This document shows positions 1 to 8,662 of a stretch of DNA of 64,000 nucleotides, in pieces (position 1 is the stretch's first letter; each line of letters begins with the position of its first letter). The notes under the pieces are model-generated. The model saw only the letters and a program-made list of their open reading frames with translations. It ran no database searches and was not told the DNA's origin. The DNA lies in the NCBI GenBank assembly GCA_016706405.1, contig JADJJT010000001.1, positions 1,367,501-1,431,500 on the forward strand. Reading direction: 5' to 3'. This stretch comes from Sphingobacteriales bacterium. Its GTDB lineage: Bacteria; Bacteroidota; Bacteroidia; Chitinophagales; UBA2359. Made by a program: the position numbers and the translations under genes.

Positions 1-1
1 A

Positions 2-409
2 GATTCGGTATTTACCGATTCAATAGCGCAAAAAATAGCACCTTTTTTTACCGACCAACATCAGGCAGGTTTGTGGGATGTTTCGCAATATATTCCTAAT
101 ATTCCAATTAAAGCCTTAAATCCAAATTTTGTAGCGGCATTTAAAAACGATATAAACCACCCCATGCGCCAAGCCCTGCGCGATAACGACTTGTACAACT
201 GGAAACCAAAATCGCCAACTCGTTTATATCATTGTGGCGGCGATAAGCACGTGCCCTACCAAAACGCCTTGGTAGCCATAGGAAAATTTACAGAATTAGG
301 GGCCGCCGACGCAACCTTAGTTACACCCAACGAAAGCTATGGCCACGATTTATGCGTGCTTCCGTCTTTGTTGGCAGTAAAAACATGGTTCGACACCTTA
401 AAAAAATAG
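2..409 (+). CDS. alpha/beta hydrolase (lipase/esterase-like), C-terminal part
   Basis: The gene is open from the first bases of the window, so its N-terminus and nucleophile lie upstream. The visible 135 or so residues match the end of the secretory-lipase or esterase type of alpha/beta hydrolase found in Bacteroidota. A YHCGGDKHVPY segment would carry the catalytic aspartate, and a later GHDLCVLPSLLAVKTWF helix would carry the catalytic histidine. A TTG at 71 could pass for a start, but the same frame continues upstream with protein-like sequence, so it is internal. The substrate cannot be read from this fragment. Confidence 0.7.
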   Translation, partial: DSVFTDSIAQKIAPFFTDQHQAGLWDVSQYIPNIPIKALNPNFVAAFKNDINHPMRQALRDNDLYNWKPKSPTRLYHCGGDKHVPYQNALVAIGKFTELGAADATLVTPNESYGHDLCVLPSLLAVKTWFDTLKK

Positions 410-772
410 GGAAATGTTTAGTTGACCTTGTTGGGTAAATTTACCATCCGGATTTGCTTGGTAATAAAGCAAAAGGATACTTATCCGGATTTAACTTTGA
501 AAGCTATATTTTCAAAAATCCGGAGATAGAATTGCCTTGACTATTAATTTACTACGTTATCAGTTAGTTTATTATTGCTAACTCCTTGTTTGGTATTGTT
601 TTTTTTTAACTTAAAAAAGAGCAACAATTAATGTAGTTTGTTGTTTTGTAGTCGTATAAACTTTTAAAGTATATAGGTTAAAAATCCATTTTCTTAAAAA
701 GTGTTATAATACGGCACTTAATTTTTTATTTTAATCGAAATTTTGTTTTTTTGTAGCTCAATTTTACCACTT
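410..772. other. intergenic region with three TCCGGA words
   Basis: No gene is supported here. TCCGGA occurs near 449, 484 and 521, each in an AT-rich context, and the copies can pair with one another in RNA. The last 200 bases are very AT-rich and probably hold the promoter of the M28 peptidase gene, but no clear TAnnTTTG box was found. Confidence 0.5.
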
Positions 773-2383
773 ATGTCAAATTTTCGTATAGCTGTTGTTT
801 TGTTTTTTGTGGCTACTGCTGCTGCAACCGCACAACCTGCCAATTTACAACACAAACCCCAATTTTCTCCGGAGGTACGCTACGACTCGGTTGCCGTGCG
901 TTTTGCCAACTCAATTACTGTTGATGATTTAAAAAAAGACCTTTACACCTTAGCCTCCGATGCGTTTGAAGGCCGCGAAACCGGTCAAAAAGGCCTTTTG
1001 TTGGCTGCCAACTATATTGCCGACCATTTTAAAGCAAATGGTTTACAAGCGGGGGTAAACAACGGCGAAACGTATTTTCAAGAAGTACCCTTGGCTAACC
1101 AAAAATGGGAAACTACAAGTTTAAACGTCAATGGCAATAATTTTAAGTTTAATAACGACTTTTTTGCCAATATCCGTACGCCCGAACTGAAAGAAAACCT
1201 AAATGAAGTGGTGTTTTTGGGATGGGGTATTGATGCCCCGAATTATAGCGATTACAAAAACCGCGATGTAAAGGGTAAAATTGTAATGGTGCTTTCGGGC
1301 GAGCCAACCAATAAAAAAGGTATTAATTTAATTACCAACTCGACCGAAACAAGCGAGTGGAGCCAAAATTGGCGCAAAAAGGTTGAAGTAGCCCGGCAAA
1401 AAGGGGTAAAAATGCTATTTATTGTATCGAACGATGTGCAAAGCATGGCTATGATGTTTGGAAACAATCCATCGCGCGGGACTATACAGCTAAAAACCGA
1501 TGCTGATAAAAGTCCTTTTGCTCCGGCGGTCTATATTAGTCCGGAGGTGGCTAATCAATTAGTTCCCGGATGGGAAAAATTGCGCAATAAAACACTAAAA
1601 AAAGGCAAACCCAAACTCAAAGTTTACGCACCCAAAAATGCAAAGATAGAGTTAATTAAAAATTTTGACGATATTGCCGCTAAAAACGTGCTGGGTATTA
1701 TTGAGGGCAGCGATCCCAGCCTAAAAAACGAGTATATTGTTATAACCGCCCACTTTGACCACTTAGGCAAGCGCGACAATTCAATTTTTTATGGTGCCGA
1801 TGATGACGCATCTGGAACGAGTGCTTTGTTGGAAATGGCACAAGCTTTTGCCCAAGCTAAAGCATCCGGAAAAGGCCCGCGCCGAAGTATCCTCTTTATG
1901 CCAGTTTCGGGCGAGGAAAAAGGCTTGCTTGGCTCGGCATATTATACCGACTCCGAGCCGGTTATTCCCCTTGCTCAAACCGTTTGTAACCTCAATATTG
2001 ATATGGTTGGCCGCGTTGACGATTTTCATAAAAATGGCAACTACGTTTACTTAATTGGCTCAGATAAACTTAGTAGCGATTTACACAAAATTAGCGAAGC
2101 AGCCAATGATGCTTATACCCAAATTGAATTAGATTACAAATACAATAGCGAGAAAGACCCTAACCAATTTTATTACCGCAGCGACCATTACAATTTTGCC
2201 AAAAACAATATTCCGGTAATTTTTTATTTTAACGGCACCCATAAAGACTACCATCAACCCAGCGATACACCCGACAAAATTAATTTTGAAGCCTTACAAA
2301 AACGCACGCAATTAGTATTTTATACTGCTTGGGAACTGGCTAACCGCGACAAACGAATTGTGGTTGATAGCAATAAGAAATAA
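773..2383 (+). CDS. M28 family zinc peptidase, secreted
   Basis: This predicted exported aminopeptidase has 536 residues. ATG at 773 is preferred to the upstream TTG at 743, because it gives a clean signal peptide (MSNFRIAVVLFFVATAAATAQ). After it come a cap segment, a PA-like insert (about 110-270) and the M28 catalytic domain. The two-zinc ligands are visible in order: AHFDHLG (His about 327), GADDDASG (Asp about 344), SGEEKGLLGS (Glu pair), NIDMVGR (Asp) and HKDYHQPSDT (His). This is the normal layout for bacterial M28 peptidases with a PA domain. It probably acts in the periplasm or outside the cell on peptides; the exact specificity is unknown. It stands alone on the plus strand, with the next gene 23 bp away. 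Confidence 0.88.
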   Translation: MSNFRIAVVLFFVATAAATAQPANLQHKPQFSPEVRYDSVAVRFANSITVDDLKKDLYTLASDAFEGRETGQKGLLLAANYIADHFKANGLQAGVNNGETYFQEVPLANQKWETTSLNVNGNNFKFNNDFFANIRTPELKENLNEVVFLGWGIDAPNYSDYKNRDVKGKIVMVLSGEPTNKKGINLITNSTETSEWSQNWRKKVEVARQKGVKMLFIVSNDVQSMAMMFGNNPSRGTIQLKTDADKSPFAPAVYISPEVANQLVPGWEKLRNKTLKKGKPKLKVYAPKNAKIELIKNFDDIAAKNVLGIIEGSDPSLKNEYIVITAHFDHLGKRDNSIFYGADDDASGTSALLEMAQAFAQAKASGKGPRRSILFMPVSGEEKGLLGSAYYTDSEPVIPLAQTVCNLNIDMVGRVDDFHKNGNYVYLIGSDKLSSDLHKISEAANDAYTQIELDYKYNSEKDPNQFYYRSDHYNFAKNNIPVIFYFNGTHKDYHQPSDTPDKINFEALQKRTQLVFYTAWELANRDKRIVVDSNKK

Positions 2384-2406
2384 TTTAGCCTTAATTTAAA
2401 CCGCGT

Positions 2407-2973
2407 ATGCCCACCATTATAACGCATGGTTTAGCCGCTGCAGCGCTTGCCTTATACACCCCGCAACCCAAAACCGCCAAGTACCTATGTTTGGCTGCTG
2501 CCTTTGCCATGTTGCCCGATGCCGATACCATTGCATTTAAATTTGGTATTCCGTACCACCATATCTTGGGGCACAGAGGCATTACCCATTCAATTGTGTT
2601 TGCCGCAATTTTGGCTTTTGTGGCAGCCTTAATATTTGCAGAAGACAGACCTAAAAAAACATTTGGCAATAAAAACTGGTGGGGTGTTTGGCTTTGTTTT
2701 TTTGTTGCTACGGTATCGCATCCGTTGTTAGATATGCTTACTAATGGCGGTTTAGGTGTGGCTTTGTTTGCCCCTTTTTATAACGACCGCCTGTTTTTTG
2801 GCTGGCGACCGGTAGCCGTTTCGCCGTTGGGGTTCGATGCTTTTTGGCAAGGACGAGGGCTATTGGTTTTAAAGTCTGAGATGTGGTATATAGGTTTGCC
2901 TGCTTTAGGTTTGGTTGTTTTATTTCTTATCTGGAAATGGAGGCAAAATAACTATAAATCAAAATTAAATTAG
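2407..2973 (+). CDS. YdjM/DUF457-type membrane-bound metal-dependent hydrolase
   Basis: This 188-residue integral membrane protein has four or five hydrophobic segments. The family marks are present: THGLAAAALAL at the N-terminus, MLPDADTIAF (about 36-45) and GHRGITHSIVF (about 58-68), then SHPLLDMLTNGG. These His and Asp residues are the presumed metal ligands of the YdjM (LexA-regulated inner-membrane hydrolase) family. The true substrate of the family is not known. It follows the M28 gene by 23 bp on the same strand and could be cotranscribed with it. Confidence 0.82.
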   Translation: MPTIITHGLAAAALALYTPQPKTAKYLCLAAAFAMLPDADTIAFKFGIPYHHILGHRGITHSIVFAAILAFVAALIFAEDRPKKTFGNKNWWGVWLCFFVATVSHPLLDMLTNGGLGVALFAPFYNDRLFFGWRPVAVSPLGFDAFWQGRGLLVLKSEMWYIGLPALGLVVLFLIWKWRQNNYKSKLN

Positions 2974-3014
2974 CTAATTATTTATTGAATAGGATATAAA
3001 TATTGTGTGTCTTT

Positions 3015-3587
3015 ATGTGCAAAATGGTATGGTATAAATTGCTGTTAGTGTTGTGTTTTACATTTTTTCCCGAGTCCTGTGTGCCGCCGCCGTCAAGCGG
3101 AACGCAGCAGTTGCCTACCGCACCCTTAACAATTATTGCCACCGCTAACCCCAATAAATATGAGTTTGTAGGCGAGGTAATTGGCATTAAAGACGGCGAC
3201 ACAGTGGAAGTGCTGCACAATAACCAATCTACCGTTGTTAGGCTTGAACATATTGATTGCCCCGAAAAAAAACAGCCCTACGCAACACAGGCCAAACAGT
3301 TTGTATCTGATAATTGCTTTGGCAAAAATGTAAAAATATGGCACAATAATAAACACGACCGCTACCAGCGTTTATTGGCCTTAATAGTGTTTAACGACTC
3401 GGTAGTTTTAAACAAGGCTTTGGTACAAGCAGGTTTGGCTTGGCACTACACTAAATACTCAACAGACCAAACCTACCAAGACCTGCAAAATGAGGCCGAA
3501 GCCCAAAAGCGCGGATTTTGGATTTTGCCCAACCCAACTCCGCCTTGGGAAAAACGCGACTCGGCCAAAACCAAACACACAGGGTAA
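3015..3587 (+). CDS. thermonuclease (SNase)-family lipoprotein
   Basis: A staphylococcal-nuclease fold protein of about 190 residues, with an N-terminal lipoprotein-like signal ending in FPESC, so it is probably anchored in the envelope. The SNase signature is clear: GIKDGDTVEV, then VRLEHIDCPEKKQPY and NKHDRYQRLLALI, which supply the calcium-binding acids and the two active-site arginines, followed by NEAEAQKRGFW near the end. ATG at 3015 is used; ATG at 3024 is equally possible, and a TTG at 3003 is less likely. It likely degrades extracellular or periplasmic DNA or RNA. Confidence 0.85.
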   Translation: MCKMVWYKLLLVLCFTFFPESCVPPPSSGTQQLPTAPLTIIATANPNKYEFVGEVIGIKDGDTVEVLHNNQSTVVRLEHIDCPEKKQPYATQAKQFVSDNCFGKNVKIWHNNKHDRYQRLLALIVFNDSVVLNKALVQAGLAWHYTKYSTDQTYQDLQNEAEAQKRGFWILPNPTPPWEKRDSAKTKHTG

Positions 3588-3625
3588 TTTATGATTAGTT
3601 GTTTTAATAAAAATAAATATGTATT

Positions 3626-3895
3626 ATGAAATTTCTTGTATGGATTGTCTCAATTTTAAATATCTATTTAGGAATAAGAAGCTTTCTAAATCTAATTAAC
3701 GTTTTGCAAGATAGTAAATACTCGCAAGGTGCTACGGCTGTATTTGCCGCCCTGTTTTTAGGAATGGGGATTTTTGGCTTATATTTTTCGTTGGTAAAAA
3801 ACAACTACAAACTTGCCCTTTTAGTTGAAGTTGGCCCATGGATACTTGCCTTACTGTTTTTATTATTTACCATGCTGACAAGTGATTACAGGTAA
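3626..3895 (+). CDS. small membrane protein, function unknown
   Basis: This 89-residue protein starts at an ATG (MKFLVWIVSILN) and contains three hydrophobic stretches (about 1-22, 38-58, 66-84). No family was recognised. It is followed 31 bp later by another small membrane protein on the same strand; the two may form one unit. Confidence 0.6.
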   Translation: MKFLVWIVSILNIYLGIRSFLNLINVLQDSKYSQGATAVFAALFLGMGIFGLYFSLVKNNYKLALLVEVGPWILALLFLLFTMLTSDYR

Positions 3896-3926
3896 ACGAA
3901 TAAATTTTTAACCATTTTATACAGCA

Positions 3927-4334
3927 ATGAAGGCTAAATTTTTAAATCTGCTATTGATTATATCCTCGCTATTCGGCTATTTGGAATGGGGGGCGGGCAA
4001 CAAAACTTTTTTATTTGAAGGAGAATACGAAGTATTAAGTAAACTTTTCACCGACCCAAAATCGGTAGTTCACCCTTTTACCCTGCTTCCACTATTAGGG
4101 CAAATTTTGCTTTTACTTACTTTGTTCCAAAAGAATCCGAGCAAAACTATGACCTACGTGGGTATTGCCTGTTTGGGTGTGCTGTTAGGTTTAATGTTTT
4201 TTATAGGTATTATGGCATTGAATTTTAAAATACTTATTTCTACCTTGCCATTTTTATTAATTAGCTTCTATACGATAATGTATTGGAGGGTAACAAGCGC
4301 ACTTTCAACTCCGGAAAGAAAAAATAAAGTTTAG
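3927..4334 (+). CDS. small multi-pass membrane protein, function unknown
   Basis: This 135-residue protein has four hydrophobic segments. The first carries a YLEWGAGNKTFLF motif and the second a HPFTLLPLLGQILLL motif. Similar four-helix proteins of Bacteroidota are annotated only as hypothetical. It follows the 89-residue membrane protein by 31 bp. The gene ends with a TCCGGA word inside its last codons (near 4312). Confidence 0.6.
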   Translation: MKAKFLNLLLIISSLFGYLEWGAGNKTFLFEGEYEVLSKLFTDPKSVVHPFTLLPLLGQILLLLTLFQKNPSKTMTYVGIACLGVLLGLMFFIGIMALNFKILISTLPFLLISFYTIMYWRVTSALSTPERKNKV

Positions 4335-4620
4335 CGTTACATAAAGAGGACGGCAGCCTTGCAATCCGGAAGAAATAAATGCTTCAAAAATTTCCGGAAT
4401 CAAGTCTTAAGATTGAAAAGAGGTAATTTTCTGTCCACTATTTGATTAGGTTTGCTCAAAAATAGCAACTAAAATTTTGAGGCTGCAAAAAATTTAACCC
4501 ACAAAAAGTACGCTCATTGAGGAAATGCCAACTTTGTATGCTTAAACCTACAAAATGTATAACTATGGTAAAAGGCAAAAATTCCCAATTCTTTCCAATA
4601 TCATAACGTATATTTATGGC
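4335..4620. other. intergenic region with a TCCGGA inverted pair
   Basis: TCCGGA at about 4365 and 4392 sit inside TCCGGAA and TTCCGGA, which can form a 7-bp stem. A nested GAAG/CTTC pair lies inside. No long T tract follows, so it is at best a weak terminator. The rest is AT-rich leader to the response regulator. An in-frame ATG at 4555 exists but is not needed by the family. Confidence 0.4.
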
Positions 4621-5298
4621 ATGAAAATTTTAGTAATCGAAGACGAAGCTCAGTTACTCCGGAATATTAAAGAATCGTTAGAAAAAGAAAAGTTTCTGGT
4701 AGAAACCGCTTCTGACTATCAAACTGCCATAGATAAAGTTCTTTTTTATGAGTACGACTGCATTTTGTTAGATATTATGCTGCCTAACGGCAATGGGCTG
4801 AACATTTTATCTGCACTTAAAAAAGAAGGTAAAAGTGAAAATGTTATTATAATATCGGCCAAAGACTCATTAGACGACAAACTTAAAGGTTTGGAACTTG
4901 GGGCCGATGATTACCTCACAAAACCCTTTCATTTGGCCGAGCTTAACGCAAGGATAAAAGCTGTTTTGCGAAGGCAAAAATTGGAGGGCAAAAATACCAT
5001 TGAAATTGCCAACACGGTTTTAGACTTAAAAGAGCGTCTATTTTTGGTAAAAGGCCAAAACATTCCACTCAACAGGAAAGAGTTTGACCTTTTAAATTAT
5101 TTTCTGCTCAACAAAAACCGATTGGTAACAAAGTCGGCATTAGCCGAACATGTTTGGGGAGATAATGCTGATGATGCCGACAATTTTGACTTTGTTTACT
5201 ATCAAATAAAAAATTTGCGCAAAAAGCTGCAATCGGCAGATGCCGAAATAGAGATTGAATCTATTTATGGAATTGGATACAAACTTGTTGAAATATGA
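4621..5298 (+). CDS. OmpR/PhoB-type response regulator
   Basis: This 225-residue DNA-binding response regulator starts at ATG 4621, where the receiver domain begins directly with MKILVIEDE. The upstream ATG at 4555 would add 22 residues with no family match. The receiver domain (1-115) has the acidic pair at 8-9, phosphoacceptor Asp51 in LLDIMLPNG, and Lys101 in YLTKPF. The C-terminal winged helix (about 130-225) ends with the usual YGIGYKLVE. The stop codon overlaps the start of the histidine kinase by 4 bp (ATGA), so the two are translationally coupled. Confidence 0.93.
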   Translation: MKILVIEDEAQLLRNIKESLEKEKFLVETASDYQTAIDKVLFYEYDCILLDIMLPNGNGLNILSALKKEGKSENVIIISAKDSLDDKLKGLELGADDYLTKPFHLAELNARIKAVLRRQKLEGKNTIEIANTVLDLKERLFLVKGQNIPLNRKEFDLLNYFLLNKNRLVTKSALAEHVWGDNADDADNFDFVYYQIKNLRKKLQSADAEIEIESIYGIGYKLVEI

Positions 5299-6575
5299 AA
5301 CTATTCAATCAATCCATAAAGTATCTGTCCAGCTCAATTTTAGTAATTATTACAGCTTGGGCGGTCGTTTTTTACTTCAATATGCTTAACGAAATAAAGG
5401 ACAGTATTGACGAAGGGCTTGAAAACTATAAACGTTTAATTATACAAAATGCCAGCCAAGATTCAACTATTTTAGAACAGCACGCTTTTGATGAAAACTT
5501 TTTCAGCATTCAGAAAAGAAGCAAAAAACAGGCCTTTTCGATTAGAGATCGATATATTGACACCCTGCTTTATATGCAAGATGATGACGACAAGGAAACA
5601 GAGGCCGAACCAGTGAGAATGCTTATTACTGCTTTTGAGTTGAAAGGTCAATACTATGAATTAAAAGTTGCCAACTCAATGGTAGAAGAAGACGACCTTA
5701 TAGAAAGCTTGCTACACGATACTATTTGGTTGTACGTTAGTTTAATAATTGGTATTATTCTTATCAATAATTTTGTCTTAAAAAAACTTTGGAAACCATT
5801 TTATGCGTTGTTAAATCAGTTGAAAAATTTCAGGCTTGGCAAAACGCAAGCACTTCCCAGCGTAAAAACCAAAACCAAAGAATTTACCGATTTGCAAAAC
5901 GTAGTAAATGTTTTGCTGCAACATACAACCCAAACCTACGAACAGCAAAAACAATTTATTGGAAACGCCTCGCACGAATTACAAACGCCCTTAGCCATAG
6001 CCACTAACAAATTAGAATTACTTATTGAAAAAGGAGATTTACAAAACGAACAAGCCGAAAATATTGCCGAGGTAATGGGTATTATAGAGCGGTTGGTTCG
6101 TTTAAATAAATCATTGCTGTTATTAACCAAAATAGAAAACAAACAGTTTTTAGACAACCAAACAGTTTCGCTCAACGAAATTGTCCGGAAAAATGTAAGC
6201 GATTTAGAGGAAATAGCTTTGTTTAAAAATGTAAAATTTTATGTAAATGAAACGGCTCAGTTATCTGTTCAAATGGATGCGTCGTTAGCCAATGTAATAA
6301 TATCAAATTTATTGAGAAATGCAATTTTTCATAATATTCCAAACGGCAGCGTAACCCTACTAATTACCGATAAAGCAGTTAAAATAAGTAATACGGGTAG
6401 CGGCCAAATGCTTGATAAAAATTTGACTTTTACCCGCTTTTACAAACCCAATAATCAAACATCCGGAACCGGACTTGGCTTGGCCATAGTAAAAGCCATT
6501 TCCGATGCGTATAATTTCAAGGTTTCTTATTCGTTTGAAAACTCGCAACACTGTTTTCAGATTTTTTTCCGATAA
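5295..6575 (+). CDS. sensor histidine kinase
   Basis: This 426-residue membrane kinase is the partner of the regulator just upstream. It has one transmembrane helix near 10-30, a periplasmic sensor region of about 115 residues, a second helix near 145-165, then a HisKA domain with the phosphoacceptor His227 in GNASHELQTP. The HATPase part shows NLLRNAIFHN (N box), a shortened G1 box (SNTGSG) and GTGLGLAIVKAI (G2). The loose G1 box is common in Bacteroidota kinases of this kind. The genes behind it encode PepSY-like exported proteins, which are likely targets or modulators of the system. Confidence 0.92.
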   Translation: MKLFNQSIKYLSSSILVIITAWAVVFYFNMLNEIKDSIDEGLENYKRLIIQNASQDSTILEQHAFDENFFSIQKRSKKQAFSIRDRYIDTLLYMQDDDDKETEAEPVRMLITAFELKGQYYELKVANSMVEEDDLIESLLHDTIWLYVSLIIGIILINNFVLKKLWKPFYALLNQLKNFRLGKTQALPSVKTKTKEFTDLQNVVNVLLQHTTQTYEQQKQFIGNASHELQTPLAIATNKLELLIEKGDLQNEQAENIAEVMGIIERLVRLNKSLLLLTKIENKQFLDNQTVSLNEIVRKNVSDLEEIALFKNVKFYVNETAQLSVQMDASLANVIISNLLRNAIFHNIPNGSVTLLITDKAVKISNTGSGQMLDKNLTFTRFYKPNNQTSGTGLGLAIVKAISDAYNFKVSYSFENSQHCFQIFFR

Positions 6576-6670
6576 ACAATTTCCTTTCCCAAATCTTTCC
6601 AAATTCAGCTTGTTACTTTGCATTGTAATTAATTAATTAATTTACTAATCAATCAAAAACAAAGTACAAA

Positions 6671-7117
6671 ATGAAAAAACGAATTTTAATTTTTAGCGTA
6701 GCAATTTGCACGCTTTCCGCTGCACAAGCACAAGACATTTTTCAATACCAAGCACCGTCTGTTATTGTAAACGAATTTAGCAAACAATATCCTAAAGCAA
6801 CAGATGTAGAGTGGGAAATTGAGGGTGATTTTTACAAAGTTGATTTTGAAACCGGATGGAATGTTGACCATGAAATATGGTACAACGCCGAAGGAAAAAT
6901 GGTTAAACACAAAGAAGATATCAGCAAAATTGAACTTCCAAAAACTGTAACCGACAGAATAAAAACCGATTTTAATGGCTATACAATAGACGATTTAAAA
7001 CGCATAACAGATAACGGGAAAATAGTCTATAAAATGGAGCTTAATGCCTTAATGAAAAGAGACTGGAATGTGGTTATAGATACCAACGGAAACGTGTTAA
7101 GCAAAATGGCAGACTAA
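6671..7117 (+). CDS. PepSY-like (DUF2874-type) exported protein
   Basis: A 148-residue secreted protein with a signal peptide ending at AQAQD and two PepSY-like repeats. Each repeat has the pattern of a helix, a K/T-x-VEWE strand and a GDFYKVDFE strand (about 25-85), and is repeated as RIKTDFNGYTI...MELNALMKRDWNVVID. Such proteins often follow two-component systems in Bacteroidota and are thought to be periplasmic. It lies 95 bp after the kinase gene with a possible box at 6613-6620, so it may have its own promoter. Confidence 0.8.
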   Translation: MKKRILIFSVAICTLSAAQAQDIFQYQAPSVIVNEFSKQYPKATDVEWEIEGDFYKVDFETGWNVDHEIWYNAEGKMVKHKEDISKIELPKTVTDRIKTDFNGYTIDDLKRITDNGKIVYKMELNALMKRDWNVVIDTNGNVLSKMAD

Positions 7118-7230
7118 GTTTTTCACCAAATTGCCTTGCTAAATACGCTTATCCGGATTTGGGATGGGTAATTACGACTATTAGATTTATTCTTTTTAAA
7201 GCGTAAAAATTTAAATTAAACAAAATAATC

Positions 7231-7668
7231 ATGCAAAATTTTCTTAAAACCTCCTTAACAGCAACTGTCTTAGCCTTTTTGTTTGCAAGTTGCGACAAAG
7301 AAGAGATAATTCCTGCTTCCGAGCTTCCAACTGAGATTACGACCTTTATTTCCACTCATTTTCCGGATAATACCATTGTTCAGGCAATTATTGATAAAGA
7401 TGGCTTGACTAAAACCTATGATATTTTACTTTCCGGAAATATTAGCTTAGAGTTCAACAAGAAAAAAGAAATTATTGATATTGACGGCGTATCGCAGCTT
7501 CCGGACAGCGTAATTCCCGAAAAAATTCTTCAGTACGTTGCTACAAACTACCCATCCAATTTTATAACAGATTGGGAATTGGAGGGCAAAAATCAACAAG
7601 TTCAATTAGACAACGGCCTTGACCTTGAATTTAATATGGAGGGCGGTTTTCTTAGAGTTGATAGTTAA
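7231..7668 (+). CDS. PepSY-like lipoprotein
   Basis: This 145-residue lipoprotein has a signal peptide ending FLFASCDKEE, so Cys21 or so would be lipidated. The rest is two PepSY-like units: PTEITTFISTHFPDNTIV, then VIPEKILQYVATNYPSNFI with WELEG and LEFN strands. It is a second, lipid-anchored version of the gene just upstream and probably serves the same signalling pathway. It is followed by an intrinsic terminator at 7708-7745. Confidence 0.78.
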   Translation: MQNFLKTSLTATVLAFLFASCDKEEIIPASELPTEITTFISTHFPDNTIVQAIIDKDGLTKTYDILLSGNISLEFNKKKEIIDIDGVSQLPDSVIPEKILQYVATNYPSNFITDWELEGKNQQVQLDNGLDLEFNMEGGFLRVDS

Positions 7669-7707
7669 ATGACCCGGAAATTTGTTAAACTAAAACATTC
7701 ACACTAC

Positions 7708-7745
7708 AAAAGGCAGTTCTTAAAAAAGGGCTGCCTTTTGTTTAT
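7708..7745 (+). terminator. intrinsic terminator after the PepSY-like lipoprotein
   Basis: AAAAGGCAG (7708-7716) pairs perfectly with CTGCCTTTT (7731-7739) around a 14-base loop, followed by a T-rich stretch. It closes the two-component/PepSY unit. Confidence 0.75.
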
Positions 7746-7905
7746 ATACCCCTGCTTTGTTTGGGCCATACTTTCAAATTATTGCAGCATTGTGCAACCG
7801 TCGCACCCGATAGCTCCTTATGGGCTTGGTTTGCAAATGAGTTTAATCAATAAACCTCCAGAAAAATAAATGATACCTTGCCAATTTTCAATAAAAAACT
7901 AATAG

Positions 7906-7913
7906 TAATTTTG
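7906..7913 (+). promoter_or_regulatory. Bacteroidetes -7 box (TAATTTTG)
   Basis: TAnnTTTG match 38 bases before the methyltransferase ATG. No good -33 TTG partner was found. Confidence 0.35.
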
Positions 7914-7951
7914 CCAGCAGTTGCTTGTAGTAATTTTTAAATGGCAAGAAC

Positions 7952-8578
7952 ATGAAATGGTATGACCTTTTTTCAAACTTTTACGACAATTCCTTAGAAA
8001 AACTATATTTCGACAGCCGAAAAAGGGCAATAGAACTGCTTGACTTAAAGGACGGACACACAATTATTGACGTTGCCTGTGGCACCGGTGCAAATTTCAG
8101 GCATATAAAAGCAACCAATAAAGATATTTCAATCTATGGCACCGACTTCTCTGCCGGAATGCTCGAAAAAGCACAAAATATAATTGAAAAAAATAATTGG
8201 AAAAACATATTCTTGTTCCAATCAGATGCCCGCAACTTAAATATATCATTAATAGAACAACATGCAAACAAGAAAGTAAAATTCGACCGCGTAATTTGTA
8301 TGCTTGGCTTATCGGTAATACCCGAATGGGAGGCAGTGCTTGATAATTTGTTAACGCTTTTAACTGAAAACGGTAAAATTGTAATTGTAGATGTTTTTGC
8401 CGAAAAAAGAAACTTTAATACGTGGTTAGTTGAAAAAGTAGCAAAGGCAGACCTCGACCGTAAAATTTGGCAAACACTCGAAAAAATGACAACAAATTTT
8501 TATCGAGAATATTTGCCGGTAAAAGAAAACAAGGTTGGAGGAAGATTATTTGTAGCAATTGGCACAAAGAAAAAATAA
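7952..8578 (+). CDS. class I SAM-dependent methyltransferase
   Basis: This 208-residue methyltransferase has the Rossmann motif I IIDVACGTGANF (about 37-48), motif II GTDFSAGMLEKA and a motif IV-like DRVICMLGLSVIPEW. The fold and sequence are close to the UbiE/ubiquinone-menaquinone branch, but the gene has no quinone neighbours and the substrate is open. It is a single-gene unit between the PepSY terminator and the propeller lipoprotein. Confidence 0.8.
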   Translation: MKWYDLFSNFYDNSLEKLYFDSRKRAIELLDLKDGHTIIDVACGTGANFRHIKATNKDISIYGTDFSAGMLEKAQNIIEKNNWKNIFLFQSDARNLNISLIEQHANKKVKFDRVICMLGLSVIPEWEAVLDNLLTLLTENGKIVIVDVFAEKRNFNTWLVEKVAKADLDRKIWQTLEKMTTNFYREYLPVKENKVGGRLFVAIGTKKK

Positions 8579-8662
8579 AAAATTAACACTGCAAACTAGT
8601 TAATAATTTAACCATTGAGTTTTATCCGGATACCTTTATTAAAGCTGCTGCCTCAGAAAAAA

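Noticed and set aside
4555..4620. Upstream extension of the response regulator
   Set aside because: The receiver domain begins exactly at ATG 4621; the extra residues match nothing.
7669..7869. 66-codon open frame after the PepSY-like lipoprotein
   Set aside because: It starts directly at the previous stop and runs through a clear intrinsic terminator; the protein has no family features.
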